DNA of 64,000 nt from Ancylostoma caninum. Its lineage: Eukaryota; Nematoda; Chromadorea; Rhabditida; Ancylostomatidae. The DNA is taken from assembly GCA_037903475.1 (NCBI GenBank), contig JBAJFG010000563.1, positions 744,001-808,000 on the forward strand, written 5' to 3'. The translations under genes were made by a program, and so were the position numbers. The notes beneath the pieces are model-generated. The model searched no databases, had not been told where the DNA came from, and worked only from the letters and a program-made list of their open reading frames with translations. Numbering within the stretch: position 1 is the first letter of the stretch; each line of letters starts with the position of its first letter. Positions 10,681-22,630 of this stretch are shown here, one piece after another.

Positions 10681-13600
10681 TCATTGTGCAGATAGTGCAC
10701 GCAATTGCCGTATAATTGTATCCAGTAGCTTCTTACGATCACCTTTATTAATGCCGAAGAATCCAGAGCTTTTCTTCTCGAACTCTATCATCCTGTAACG
10801 ACAATGTAAGCTAAAAATTACAGAATTTGAACCCATATGGGAGTCAGGAGTGTAAGCACGGACTTCTCGAGCAGTTGCGTAGCTGTGGAAGCGCTCACGC
10901 GTACGTATGTGCCATTCTCTTGTCCGTACTCAGCCAAATAAGATGTCCAGTCATTGCTCATCACTAGCTCTAGTAACTGCCTAAATGACTACAGAGATTC
11001 ACTGAGGTGTGGAAGCTCTAGAACAACAATGTTGTTTTCGTCAAGAGAGACAGAAAACCTTCCGCATTAGATGTCGAGTAAGGAAATGAAAGAGCTACCA
11101 AATTCACGAAATACCTCAAATGAGCGAACGTCATAGGAAGCGTATTATGATCGAAACCCGCCACGGGACATCGTGCTGTGAACATCTCACACTGCATGAC
11201 GTCTAAACTGAATTGTTCCAGGGCTCCCATAGAGATCGCTCGAACGTCTGGTGACAACAGAACATCAGATAGCCTTGATGACAAATGTTTGCACGTCTGC
11301 AAATAAATCCGCTTGCCTGAGAACGGTATGCATACATTAGTGGTATGATTAGTTCTTTATTATTACTTATCAGCGCTTTATTATAGCAGATCGATAATCA
11401 AGAGGGCAAAGTTATGCACATTGCTGTAAAAACCTGAAATGCGGAACAACCTCCGCCCTCAATTTTTCAGTCTATTGGGAAGATCAAGAAGAGTAATCAC
11501 TCTTTCAGGGTTAAGACTTCTAAATTGTGCACGACATCGTAACCTTTGCGACATAGCTGCTAGCGAAGGAGGCTAAAATATTTTGCCAGAAAAAATAATA
11601 TGTATCTGGCAATGAAGAAAGACTAGCGTTCGTTTTGCAAACCTCATTGCTACACAATGGGTACGGCAGGCTAACAGGTCAACATATAGTTCATATAAAC
11701 AAAAGAAGATAAGGGAAAACATTGTACTGATAAAACGACTCACCTGCATGCAAACATGCCGAGCCAAAACAGAAGGGAGGTTCGTAAAAGATAGGAATGT
11801 AGTAGAAAGATAATTTATTAGATCACTTATATACTCCGAGGCATGTCCTAGAAAAGATACCACTGCAACAATTACCAAGTATAATATACAAAACTAACAC
11901 AATTCTGGAATGGAATTAACCCTAGAGACAAAAAAAAACTGTATCTCATTGAGTATTAGAAATAAAGCATAAATCAAGGCTGATTTTTCTAATGAAAATA
12001 AGAGGATGAATAAGTAAAAGCCATAGCTAACCTGAAGATGCCGGCAACTCCCAATCGTACTGTGCCAACTCTATGAAAGCATCCACCTTATCTCGTATGC
12101 AGACTTCAATTTGTTGCTCCACCTAGCGATGCAAGAAAATCAAACCAAACCATACAAAAGCTACATGATTAGAGCAATTCATTGGATATACCTCGCTTCT
12201 AGCATCCCGAAAAACTCGCTCGGACAATGACAACTGATGAGCAGTCATCGATACATTCAGCTCGTTTCCGCTTGTCAGCTTCGTAATATAAACACCGAGC
12301 GATTCGCATGACTTTTCAAGGTAACCGATGTTGATCGTGATTTGAACTAACTGAATAGAAAAAATCACTAGTTGCAGAGTTCACATCTTATGCCCGGAGT
12401 AATCTGCCTCCCAGGGGTATGTTACAAAGCAAAGGTTTTGGCTCACAGTTACAGCACCATAAAATGAAGATAACAGCAGAATACCTGAACCAAAGACAGT
12501 TTCCTCTCCACAAACGATTTCAGGCTACCAGACCAACGAGAAAGAAGAACATTCGCATACCTTAAACGAGAATAAAACGTTCTAATGAAATCAGATCTAG
12601 AATCACTGCTTTTAGGATGCTGCAATACACAAAGGAGCAGAAGACCAATGCTCTGTGGTTTAATAAGTACATTTATCGAATTCATTTTTGAATTAGTGTT
12701 TGTAAGCCATAGTAGAAGTGAACGCCAAGTGGCGTTTCTGATAGTGTCGTACAATTAGTGCAAAACGTTCAAAATCAAAATGTGAATATGGCTTGCCTTC
12801 TAACGGTGTCATCCATTTCAGAATGGGTCAGTTGGAGGTGCTCCATGAACTTCAGACATCCTTGGAGATACAATTTTGCCTTTGAGTAAGCAGAAACGAC
12901 AAAACGCGAATACGGGAATTTACGAGGGAACTGCTCCTGAAAAAGGAATTTAGATCCCAAGAAGAATTCAACCTATAAGAGATCAAAAGGAAAAAGGGTA
13001 TCCTCAGATATTCTTACAAAACCAGTAGTACTTCTCACAGGATAAACCAGCAGTATTTGTACTACTGGCCACAAACTTGAGAACTATCAATGATTCCAAC
13101 GTGAACTTTTTCCACAGAAAGTAGCAAGCTCATAGGTGCTACTCAACCAGAGAAGCAAAAGTAAAGAAAATTTCGAAAGAAAAAAAACTACGCAAAAATA
13201 GAGAACAATACCTGCTCCATACTTCTTTTGTAGAAGGGAAACTCTTTGATAATGGCCCTGAACTGTTCTTCATTCTCCACAACAATCGGTGCATAGTTAT
13301 CCTTCTCAAGATCTCTTTCGAATTGCGCGCAATATTCGCTCATCAAGATTTCGTTGTACTGATCTCTTGAAAAGTATAAATAATAACCTGACATAACGAG
13401 CAAATGATTCTGAAAATACCACAGAGAAAATGGTAGTGAGAAAATGGCCTTCTAATGTAGAAGAGAAACGAAATGAAGAAAAGGAAATGAATCCTAGACC
13501 ACCTAAAGTTCTGCAGAAGAGAATATAGGGGAGCGATACCGTATCCATAAGATTTCATAGTTAAAGCAAATAGAAGAATGACCTTCTTCATCCGTAACAT

Positions 13601-16114
13601 CATCTCCACATCGGGACAACCTCCCTGAAAACATCTCCAATCCTTTCCCATGCGAAAATAAAGTGAACTTCCTTCTGATCCATTCTATCCACCTTTTTTC
13701 GCATTTTCTAAAGCCTTAGGCGACAGGATGCTATTAGAACTATGACACGAATATTATGTGAACTCACAAAACGAGTGTTCATAGTATGAACTATCGTCTT
13801 TAGAGCGCTTTCCCACAGTTGATCTTTATGAGAAGAGGTGACCAGCGTAGGTTCAGTGATGATTATGTGGTCCTCAACTACGAAAAAGCCAATGATCTCA
13901 TCAAGGTAATCCACATAGTGCTTCAGGGAGTTCATCTGGAAATAAAAATAAAGAAGTGAACGAAATAAGAACATAGAACTGAGGGAAATATTATTGTTGT
14001 CACCTTAGTTGGTGGTTCAATAACGAGATCACATTGATCCTTCCGCTGTTGACGATAAAACTGGTCAAATTCCTCTTTGGCACCAAGAACGTTGAAGATC
14101 TGGCAGCATCTTAAGAATTTCTATTACGTCGTGTTTATAGATACCCATTCCTCTAGTGTTTCATACCATTTTTTATTGCTAGTTAATACAAGGTGGAGAG
14201 TTACAAAAACAGCTGACCTATGAACTGGGGTGAAGTCGATGAGGTCTTGTGCTGACACCTTCTCATCATCCTGAAAACATTTTTAAGGTATGAAGATCAT
14301 AGTGCATAGAACATCATTTATTTCCACCCTGTGGATCATTCCCTGTAGAGCAATACGAGCAACAAAAAATAAAAAGAAAGGGAAAGTAGTTGTCAACAAC
14401 CTCTAGGCTATCAGAGCTATGAATAGGAGCAGCACCATTCGATGCACTTTTCTTAACTAGTCTACCATCGGCTGACACAGCAATCTCGACATCAACAAGC
14501 TTCCTGAACGAACAAAATTAAATCGGGACTAGTCAATGCAATTAATTTCCAAATGATGAAAAAAAAACTACTGTTTTGCCTCCTGTTGCAATCTTCGAGC
14601 TCTCTCAGCCTCACTTACTCCAAACGAATGTTGCTCCGCGGTCTAAACAAGTATGGACAATGAAAGAGACATTAAATCAGGTAAATCGAAGGACTTACGC
14701 ATCTACTAGCATGCCGTCCAATCCTGCAAGCGACCTTTTTTACATTTTCCAGGAAGTCTTTGAACTCGGAATATGCCTTAGAAGTGAAGACTATCAGAAG
14801 ACATGACCGAGAAACGACGTAATTAGACAAAACACACCTTTGCCTTTATTTCGTTCCGAACGGGAGCCATAGTTTTAGCCAATACCTGGGTAAAACGATA
14901 CTTCTCGACCAGAGCGAGATGAGTGTGCTCTAGTTCTTCCAAAACTTTCAAAGCTTGGTAGTATCTGAACGAAATAGAGCAATCGTTCCCACTCATCGGA
15001 GAGCGTAATCATAGGACACACTTCTTCAGCTGCATAAGCTCCTGAAGTTTGGCGTAGTTTTCCAAAACTGGCAGACAAACTGATATCTGGTCAATAGCAG
15101 TGGACGCATTCTTCTCCAATTTTCTAGGTTAGAATTGCATTGTTTCACTGTCGAGGAGAAAAAATGTGCTGGATACCTGTACTTGACGATTTCCTCACTC
15201 TTTTTCGAAATGTCTTCGCTGGCAGCTTGAATTTGAGCATTGATAGCAATCGCATCGTGCTGAAGTGGGGGAGCTATAGTGATAAATAGTGAAAACAAAA
15301 AAAAATTCCAAAAGAGTGTCACCTTTATATCACCGCAGCGCTCTTTGAGTACCAAGAGTTCACGCATAGAGTCCACGAAGCCTTGATAATGAAAGGCGCA
15401 CACCTGCAATGATACTGACACTACTATTCATGACAGGTATCACTAGAACAAGTATAAACAACGTCCACCAAAGGAGGACGCAGGAAAAGGGTTGGTTGAT
15501 TTTTTTGAAGTAATCTTTTGAAGTAATCCCTTATGAAATAGCTAAAAATACATTTTGTAATTTGTTATGGTTCTTTTTTTTTGCTTTTTGAAGACTTATT
15601 TCTAGAAAATCAAATTTGAAGTCAATATTCCAATGATTTGTATATATTCAAGGTCCTGGAGGCCTGACCCCCAAATTAGCGAAGACTCTAATTTTCTCTC
15701 AGCTAACCATCCATGGCTTGTCTTATTTGGTAATACTCAAATATCTAACCAAATACCTTCTGAATATTCCTGTCATACTGATGGATTCTATGCTCGAGCG
15801 CTCGGCTAAACTTTCGAACATCCCCGCAGTCGTATATGGCTCTAAAAAAATATAATGAGTACAAATCATTCCTATGCCATGAAAAATATGATGAAGCTGA
15901 CCTCAAAACTAGACCTATACTTCCTGAATCCGTAGTTTCTAACTCGTAGAGAAAAAACTCCTGTTCAGCACTCATTTCCGGGACTGAAACTGGTGACATG
16001 AAATACAGCATTAGGGGTGTCATGTAAGAACTTACACGGCTGGTAGCTGGTGGAAGCAGTGTCACTGCTTTCGCCAGCCGTGTCCTTTGTACTAGCAACT
16101 GATGATCCATCCAT
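10681..16114 (-). CDS. sec-15: Exocyst complex subunit SEC15 (EXOC6)
   Basis: Subunit of the eight-protein exocyst that tethers secretory vesicles to the plasma membrane; SEC15 binds the Rab on the vesicle. 23 exons, minus strand: 16036-16114, 15902-15989, 15757-15841, 15323-15403, 15177-15259, 15022-15123, 14838-14964, 14699-14776, 14572-14642, 14401-14503, 14218-14270, 14004-14109, 13768-13935, 13503-13624, 13212-13365, 12797-12936, 12485-12560, 12192-12350, 12032-12122, 11744-11847, 11115-11296, 10864-10980, 10681-10792. All phases join, giving 826 aa against about 804 in human EXOC6. Collinear landmarks: TDSGSIGLVLRAIYD near residue 45, CLPVLENYAKLQEL, IIGFFVVEDHII, RDQYNEILM, QEQFPRKFPYSRF, AISMGALEQFSLDV, and DRKKLLDTIIRQLRAL at the C-terminus. 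The start MDGSSVAS follows a TTTTTTAG acceptor. The intron after 12797 begins GC and the one after 10864 has a weak GTCCGT donor. Confidence 0.96.
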
Positions 16115-18647
16115 TCGTAAGGCAAGTCAGCGCTAAAAAATGGATTGTTTTTGGGAAGAAAAAAAGGACGTATTATTTCGAAGGATATAATTGAGTATTC
16201 GATGTTGAATGATATTAGGCAGAACTTTAATCTTTCAAAGCATAAAAACCGGAACAAAGAAGAATGGTGATCACTCAACCGGATAAATGAAGGCTTTTCT
16301 ATTTGATGCGGAATAATTAATTAAGTAACTGCAGTGTTCTCAAATCAACCAGTGAGACTTTTTAATGCCTAAGTCGTTGGTTAGCACTCGGAGGACGCAA
16401 AAATATTGGAAAAACACTAGAAGATATTCGCAGGATAATGAAGGAGCTCGTGCAGCGTGGAGTTAGAGGAGGTTCAATTACCCATTTCTTTGCTGTCATC
16501 TCATATCCTGTCTGAAAACTATTTCAATCTTCTTTGGCAAGGCAGAAGAATGCTGCAACAGTGTAACCAATGAGTTGTCCTATCATATACATCTTCTTCT
16601 GAGGTTATAATAAGTTCTTGCCGGATGTCCCAGGAACACCACCGAAATTCCTTACAGCGCTAGAGTCATTAGGGTGCCGTCCTATTACGGAATATGACCT
16701 TTCTTCCCAAAGAAGGTCCACATTATATGTATGTGACGGAAATATCAGTGGTTGAGTAACGAATTTAACCCAAGAGAATCTGTCAGGGAGAATATACGCG
16801 AAATTTGAGCGTGCATCAAGAGAAAAGGCTCACCACTTCGCTATTTCTCAATGACCTTCTATCAATTTCAGAGACTATCATGGGGTGTGTGGGCAACAAG
16901 AGAATGTGAATATTTAGCGGAATTCCGCAAATGAGAGCGTATACTTTGCAGAAGTGGTGAAAATCTTGTCGGTTGGTTGCAAATTGAAATAAAATTTTCG
17001 GGTGAGTAGAAGGCAACTCTCTAACAGAGAAAGGAATTTGAATAGAATTAGTCGTGTTAATGCTTCTACAGTTTGAAAATGAGCACGAGATCACTGAAGT
17101 AACCCTTGGTATTTTTTAAAAAAATGTTTCCTTTTTTCTTCATTTTCACTGCATTCAGTGACTCTTCATTTACTGACTGTGTAACCAATCCAAGCTTCTA
17201 TTATAATTTGAATAAATACTTATGTAAGTAAGAAGTAGAGCAAATGAGGCGGAAAGTCGATCCAGGATCAACGGCTTCTCTTTTGTTCTTGCCCTAGCGC
17301 GAATAATGGCGACGAGTATGGTGTTTAGTCGCAATTGCAGAAAAAGCGCAATGACGAGCAATTGATTTCGCCGTGCGCGATGAACTGCGTTTCGATTATG
17401 TGAGCCTGGTTTTGTGCCGTTCGTTTTAACGTTGTAGTGTTCACCTTTGCTGTATTTGTGGGTCCAGAAACGTTCCCGCTTCTTCGATATGCCTACTAAA
17501 ACTGTAAATGGGTGGGAAAGCATGGGAAGCCACGTTTCCCACTTAGTCACTTTCAGTATTCTTTCCATTAAAGCTATTATTTTATTTGCTTTCTAACACA
17601 AACATAGAGATTATGATCAGTTTCAAAATCTCGCATACATGACTTTACAAGTATCATTTTTCGTTGTCATTTAGTCATTTAATGCATCAGTGTTACGTCA
17701 TCGTCATTGTGCAGTTCTCACCGCGTTCTTCTTGCCGTTTCTAAACTCTGTCTCTCGGTACAAAGAAAATCGCCTTCAATGTTCCAGAGCTGTAAACTTA
17801 TGCGTAAATTCAGTCTTAGTTTCGGTTCTATATTTTCTGCACCCTTATTTCTCAGTCATTCCTTGTTATTTGGAGTGTTTATACCTCGTCGCGACGCATC
17901 CAAGCAAAATGTTCAAATGCGATTGGTCCTGAGTGGATATATGTATATAAACAGTGGCCGCGATATGATTACTGGAAATCATTGAGAACCTTTCTTGATC
18001 ACTTTAGACCACAAATGGTCCATGAGGTTCAAAACAGTCCACGGAAACCCATGTTCCCTTCTAAATTGATGAGTGTATTTGACTTTGCGTTTGCGCGTAA
18101 ATTTACGATGTTCATCATGGCACAACAAAGTGACGCGACGTCTTCGCTATCCATCGCGTACTCAGACAAAAGTCCGATCGAGCCGGACGCGACATGGCTG
18201 CGAGCGGGCCCCGGTAGAGCGGGCGGTGGCCATGTCGCGTCCCGCTCGCACGGTTGTCGCAACCCGCCCGCACGGTTATTGTGGGCCGCTCGCACGGTAT
18301 TTCGGACCAACCTATGTTGTCGCGGCCCGCTCGCACGAGGATTTTCCGTGCGAGCGGGCCACGACAACCGTGCGAGCGGGCTGCGACAACCAAGCGAGCG
18401 GGCCGCGACATGGCTGCGACCCGCTCTACCGGGGCCCGCTCGCACGGCACTTTTGTCTGAGTAGATCATGTTGTCGTCGTCGCTTCGGAAACAGTATAGA
18501 CATTCCTATTCGCCTAGAATCTCATTCCTTAATTCTATGCTCACTTATTTTAGGGTTATTCAAGGAAGTGCTCTACGTTCTGTTGCCTTCTATCGCAGAT
18601 AGTTTGAACTAGTCGCTAGCGCTCCGGATTCACAAGACACCTAACGA
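16115..18647. other. Divergent intergenic region
   Basis: Lies between the SEC15 start (-) and the NECAP start (+), so it must carry both promoters or leader acceptors. A CGCTGACTTGCC 5' UTR follows the TTTTTTAG acceptor at 16133. A 132-codon open frame on the minus strand at 17170-17568 has no recognisable domain and no splice support. The GC-rich foldback at 18162-18462 lies about 190 bp before the NECAP start. Confidence 0.5.
18162..18462. repeat. GC-rich long foldback element
   Basis: CTCAGACAAAAGT at 18162 and ACTTTTGTCTGAG at 18450-18462 are the outer ends of a 300-bp near-palindrome. The arms contain many copies of GCGAGCGGGC and its complement and CGACATGGCTGCGA. Long open frames appear on both strands, but they follow the repeat and are not genes. 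Confidence 0.9.
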
Positions 18648-21600
18648 ATGGAAGAAGAGTACGAAAGTGTTGCACTTGTCAAACCGGAAATCTTCGTGTA
18701 TCGCATCCCTCCGCTTGGAACCAATCGAGGCCACAAGTTAGTTCTATCCTATTCATCTGTGGGGAACAACCTCTACGTAGTTGATTATGACATTTCTTAT
18801 CAAATGGAAAGTACAGGGCCGCGGATTGGAAGCTGGATGCGCCAGATTGGACGGGTCGAATGAAATTGGTGGCTATCGGCAAACGGCTGGAACTCAGGCT
18901 TGAAGACAAAACATCTGGTGGGTGAATTTTGATATTTATTAGTTATCTTCTGACGATTCTGTTCGATTCGCAATGTTCCATATGAAGATCCTGTCCTGTA
19001 TCAAAGAAGAGTCGGTTTTAAAAACGAGTCTTGGAAAGAAATCCTCCAGAAAACGCCGTATCATTCCTTTACAGTTTTTCGTAATATAATTATGACTGAA
19101 TATCCTCATCCACATCCAAGTATAGAACCAAAACTGAGATTATTTGAGTACTGCATGTACACTTGAAACTATAGTGTGTTAGATCTGACGTGGCGTGCAT
19201 GCGCACCGCTTACCCATCGTCCATATCGTTATCACTGTCTGCGTATCCTAACTATCCCCCATCACCTCTAGCTACCAAGAACGACTCTGGCCTGCTAGAG
19301 ATAACGACAGAGAAGGTATTAGCGGTGCGGATACTCGCCACCCCAGATCTAACAGACTATATATTTGATTCAGAATATGCAAGCTGCACTGCAGTCCACT
19401 TTCAACCTATATTCATGATCTAAGGATAATTTACTGTGTATAAACCAAAAAATCTTATATGTGAACGCGGTTTGGTGCAACTTTTATTCTGTCTATAGAA
19501 TCCTCGTATATAAATCGATAAAAGTCAGCGTATGCTTTCAACTGCAAAGCCATCGAGCGCCATTAATGTGCGATGTGAAGTTGTTTGTTAACAAAGGACA
19601 GGAAGTGATCATATGGTTTCTTTCTATTTTCGCATTCAAAGGAGATAGAATGAGTTGTTAAGAGCAAAAACTTGAAGGAGCAAGGCATACGAGCCAAATA
19701 ATTCTCGTAAGCGCCTCTCATGTGATAACTGGTCATCATTATGGAAATGTCGCTGCTATGTTTCTGTTTTCATCGTTCAATGCTAAAAAGCATGTCTGTG
19801 TGACCGAAACCCAGTTTGGCGATGCAGAGAATAGCTGAAGTTCTGTAGCGATGAGTCATGGTCCGCCCGGTCCAGCCATCTCTCCTACTTTCTTTCCTTC
19901 GCCCTCAACGTCTAGTTGAAGTGAATCACTCACATCTTCTTCGTTACTGAAGTCTTAGTTCTCCTTTCGTTAATGATTCTGAGATAGGCTAGTAGTATTT
20001 TGCTCCACATTCGATTAGCTTCGTGGTAGTATGTATGATCGTTCTCAAATATTCGAGTTGCTTTCATTCTGAACATTACGAAGCTGTGATCCGGATGAAC
20101 AACTCAAACTAGCTTTATAATCATTCGCCAACAAATCTATTATGCAGGAGTCGTCTGAAATTTAATGTTGAACAACATAAGCGGTTTCTTGTCTGTAGTT
20201 AATATTGAATGGAATCTCTATTCCTGAATTTTTCGAGGCGTTGGGTTTCGAAATCCGGAAAATCATCTCAGATTTGTAATGCTCAAGAATTGATATTTAT
20301 GTGCTGTTTAATTCCTATTTTCGAAGTGAATTGCTTTCAATACAAAAAAAATCAATACTGAACAAATACCAGCGAACAAATGCCCGATTTGCAATCTGGT
20401 GCCTATGAAATTATTGTAACTTTTTATATTTTTGATGTTTGAACCACGTCTGGATGTTCATGAAAATCCTGAACTGCGCCACTGGGAAAGCTAGGTTGGC
20501 AGTGTGTGCAGTAGTAATAATCACTTGGATTAATTTCTTTTTCATATCTGTTGTTAGGTCCTCATACCTTTTTTCATGTTACTAATGGCTTTTCTCTTCC
20601 CATCAAGAGGGAAGTTCTTGCTTTTCTTGAAGTGTTGTTATGACTCCAAGATATCTGTCGCTGTGAAAATTGTGGGTGACTATTAATTTTTAAGGTGCAC
20701 TATATGCGAAGTGTCCCATTGACGCTTTTCCTGGTGTTTGCATTGAACCCGTCATCGATTCTTCACGATATTTCGTTATTCGTTTGAAAAACGATGCGGG
20801 ACAGACAGCCTTTGTTGGATGTGGTTTTGCAGATCGAGGAGATTCTTTTGACCTGAATGTTGCCTTACAGGTAATCGGATTAAATTTTTAAAATTATTGT
20901 ATATACTTTCAGGTTTCGCTTGAGTAATATATGCTGTTTCCATTTATTGATCGTATTTTATTTTATCGTGACTTCAAGTTCAATTAACTAGAGTCACCTT
21001 TAAAGGCAGTGTCTCACCTCAATATCACCGGCCGAGAATTTGGCGAAATTCTTGGCCGGTGTACGAGGCGCCTCCAGCCTGCGGCGCAGTTTTCGGCAAT
21101 GAGAACACCTATGCGATCAATGAGATCTGCTGAGGTGTATGGCAAGAGAGGCAGTTTCCTTGCTGAGGATCTCGTCCACGCCAAGTTGGATTGGTTCCTC
21201 AAAAACAGGTTTTTGACGGTTTTATCAGAAATCATGTACATTATTGTACTCAGCGAGTCGAGTAGGTCCGGATTCTGTTAGGATCCCAGAATTGAAAATG
21301 AGGTGAGACACAGCCTTTAAATGGGTAGAGTGCCACATGATTTGAACCTTCTAGCCTTGCTGAATATATTCAACATAAAACTTTGTCTTGATTGCAAACG
21401 CATTTTCCTAATTGGTTGCAATTCGGAACAGTTGTTATCTTGCCAAGTGATAATAGCTAGTATTTGTTCAGGATCACTTCAAGTACATTGAAAAGTCTGC
21501 TGAGCTGGAACAGACTAGCCACGTTGCCCAACCAAGTCTAGATCTTGCTTTCAAGGAGGGACAAACCATATCTATTAACATTGGTGTAAGTATTGAACTT

Positions 21601-22090
21601 GATTTTCTCTCGATATCTCCGCACCCGTTAGGGGGCTGAGTAGCCCGCTGAAGTGTTCCTGTAGTTCAGCACGCATGCGACTGGTGATTCTATCCTGAGA
21701 CGGATGCGGTAAAAAAGGGGTATCACAGGATTTCGCTAAAAGAGGAGTGTAGTATTCGCCTGATCTACTCCCAGATAATTTTTCTCAATGTGAACTCACC
21801 TCAAAGAATTCGTGGTATTAATGTTTTTCAAGGCTCTAACTTTCTCTGTTCAGAAGAAAGGCCCCGATGGACAGCCCCTTCCTGCTCGGCCTCGCCCTCC
21901 TCCTGCACCAGCTGGAGGAAGCATACCGTTATTACCTCCTCCTCCGGGATCTTCTGCGGTATTTTTTGAAGTTTTTTTTTCTTCATTACCAGTTGTGCCA
22001 CTTTCTACGGGCAATGATGTTTAGGTCCGTAGGACAACTCCAACGCAGCCTCCTAGTAAAACTACTTCTACCGGTGGTGATTTATTGTAA
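18648..22090 (+). CDS. ncap-1: NECAP, adaptin-ear-binding endocytic protein
   Basis: NECAP proteins bind the clathrin adaptor AP2 and regulate its activity during endocytosis. Exons 18648-18736, 18817-18917, 20695-20870, 21472-21585, 21854-21958, 22025-22090 give 216 aa. The PH-like NECAP domain is complete: [18 protein letters not shown], then [56 protein letters not shown] and [14 protein letters not shown] Pro-rich stretch with [10 protein letters not shown] follows, as in the family. The C-terminus is short (human about 275 aa) and no WxxF adaptin-ear motif is seen. The terminal TTATTGTAAG allows either a direct stop (GGDLL*) or a GTAAGT donor at 22086 joined to the TTTCAG acceptor before 22170, which would end GGDLLSF*. 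The intron 18918-20694 is unusually long. Confidence 0.93.
20996..21322. repeat. MITE-like element in NECAP intron 3
   Basis: TTTAAAGGCAGTGTCTCACC at about 20999 is inverted as GGTGAGACACAGCCTTTAAA at about 21301-21320. Total length about 325 bp; inner hairpin CACCGGCCGAG-ATTCTTGGCCGGTG. It lies wholly within the intron 20871-21471. Confidence 0.85.
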
Positions 22091-22630
22091 GTAGGCTTCC
22101 TTATGGTATATTCCAAGCATATTCTGTTAGTGAACATTAATGATCTTTCTTGGACGGATTTCTTTCAGAAGTTTTTAAAGTAACACGATTGTGAAGGTTG
22201 AGACATTCCTGTGGGCTCGCAAATTATTTTTCATCTTGAGTAACAGGAGAGATCCTCAATCTGCAGTGTGAATGATAGTGCAAACTCGTATGGTGATATG
22301 ATAACCCTATCTGTATTTTATTTATTCTGTTGTGTTTTCTCTTTGCCCTATTGAGAGCTTGGCTTGTTCTATATAGTGTCCGTTTCCATAATTATGAAAC
22401 GTTGGGAGAGCTAAATAAACTTCGGTCAGTAGCTGTTTCAGATGCCTAGAGAGTTGTTTTCACAATTGGATATTTCTTCTTATGAACTCTTTGATTAACT
22501 GTGACAAAATCTGTGTACTTTGGCAGGCAAGATTTATGTGCATACATTTTGTTGCCTGCCGGTTCTACCCCTATGTTGTTCACTACATCTGTTTTCTAAT
22601 TCTGTTACACTCTAAGTATTAGTGTGCAGG

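Noticed and set aside
13540..13624. Earlier SEC15 donor at GGATACG|GTATCG
   Set aside because: Continuing the exon to 13503 gives GYGIAPLYSLLQNF-RDQYNEI, which matches EXOC6 and keeps phase; the earlier donor breaks the frame.
17170..17568. 132-codon frame on the minus strand
   Set aside because: No domain, no splice partners and no family resemblance; considered a chance frame in an AT-rich region.
18029..18612. Overlapping long Arg/Ala/Gly-rich frames on both strands
   Set aside because: Produced by the GC-rich palindrome; similar frames appear on both strands because the arms are inverted copies.
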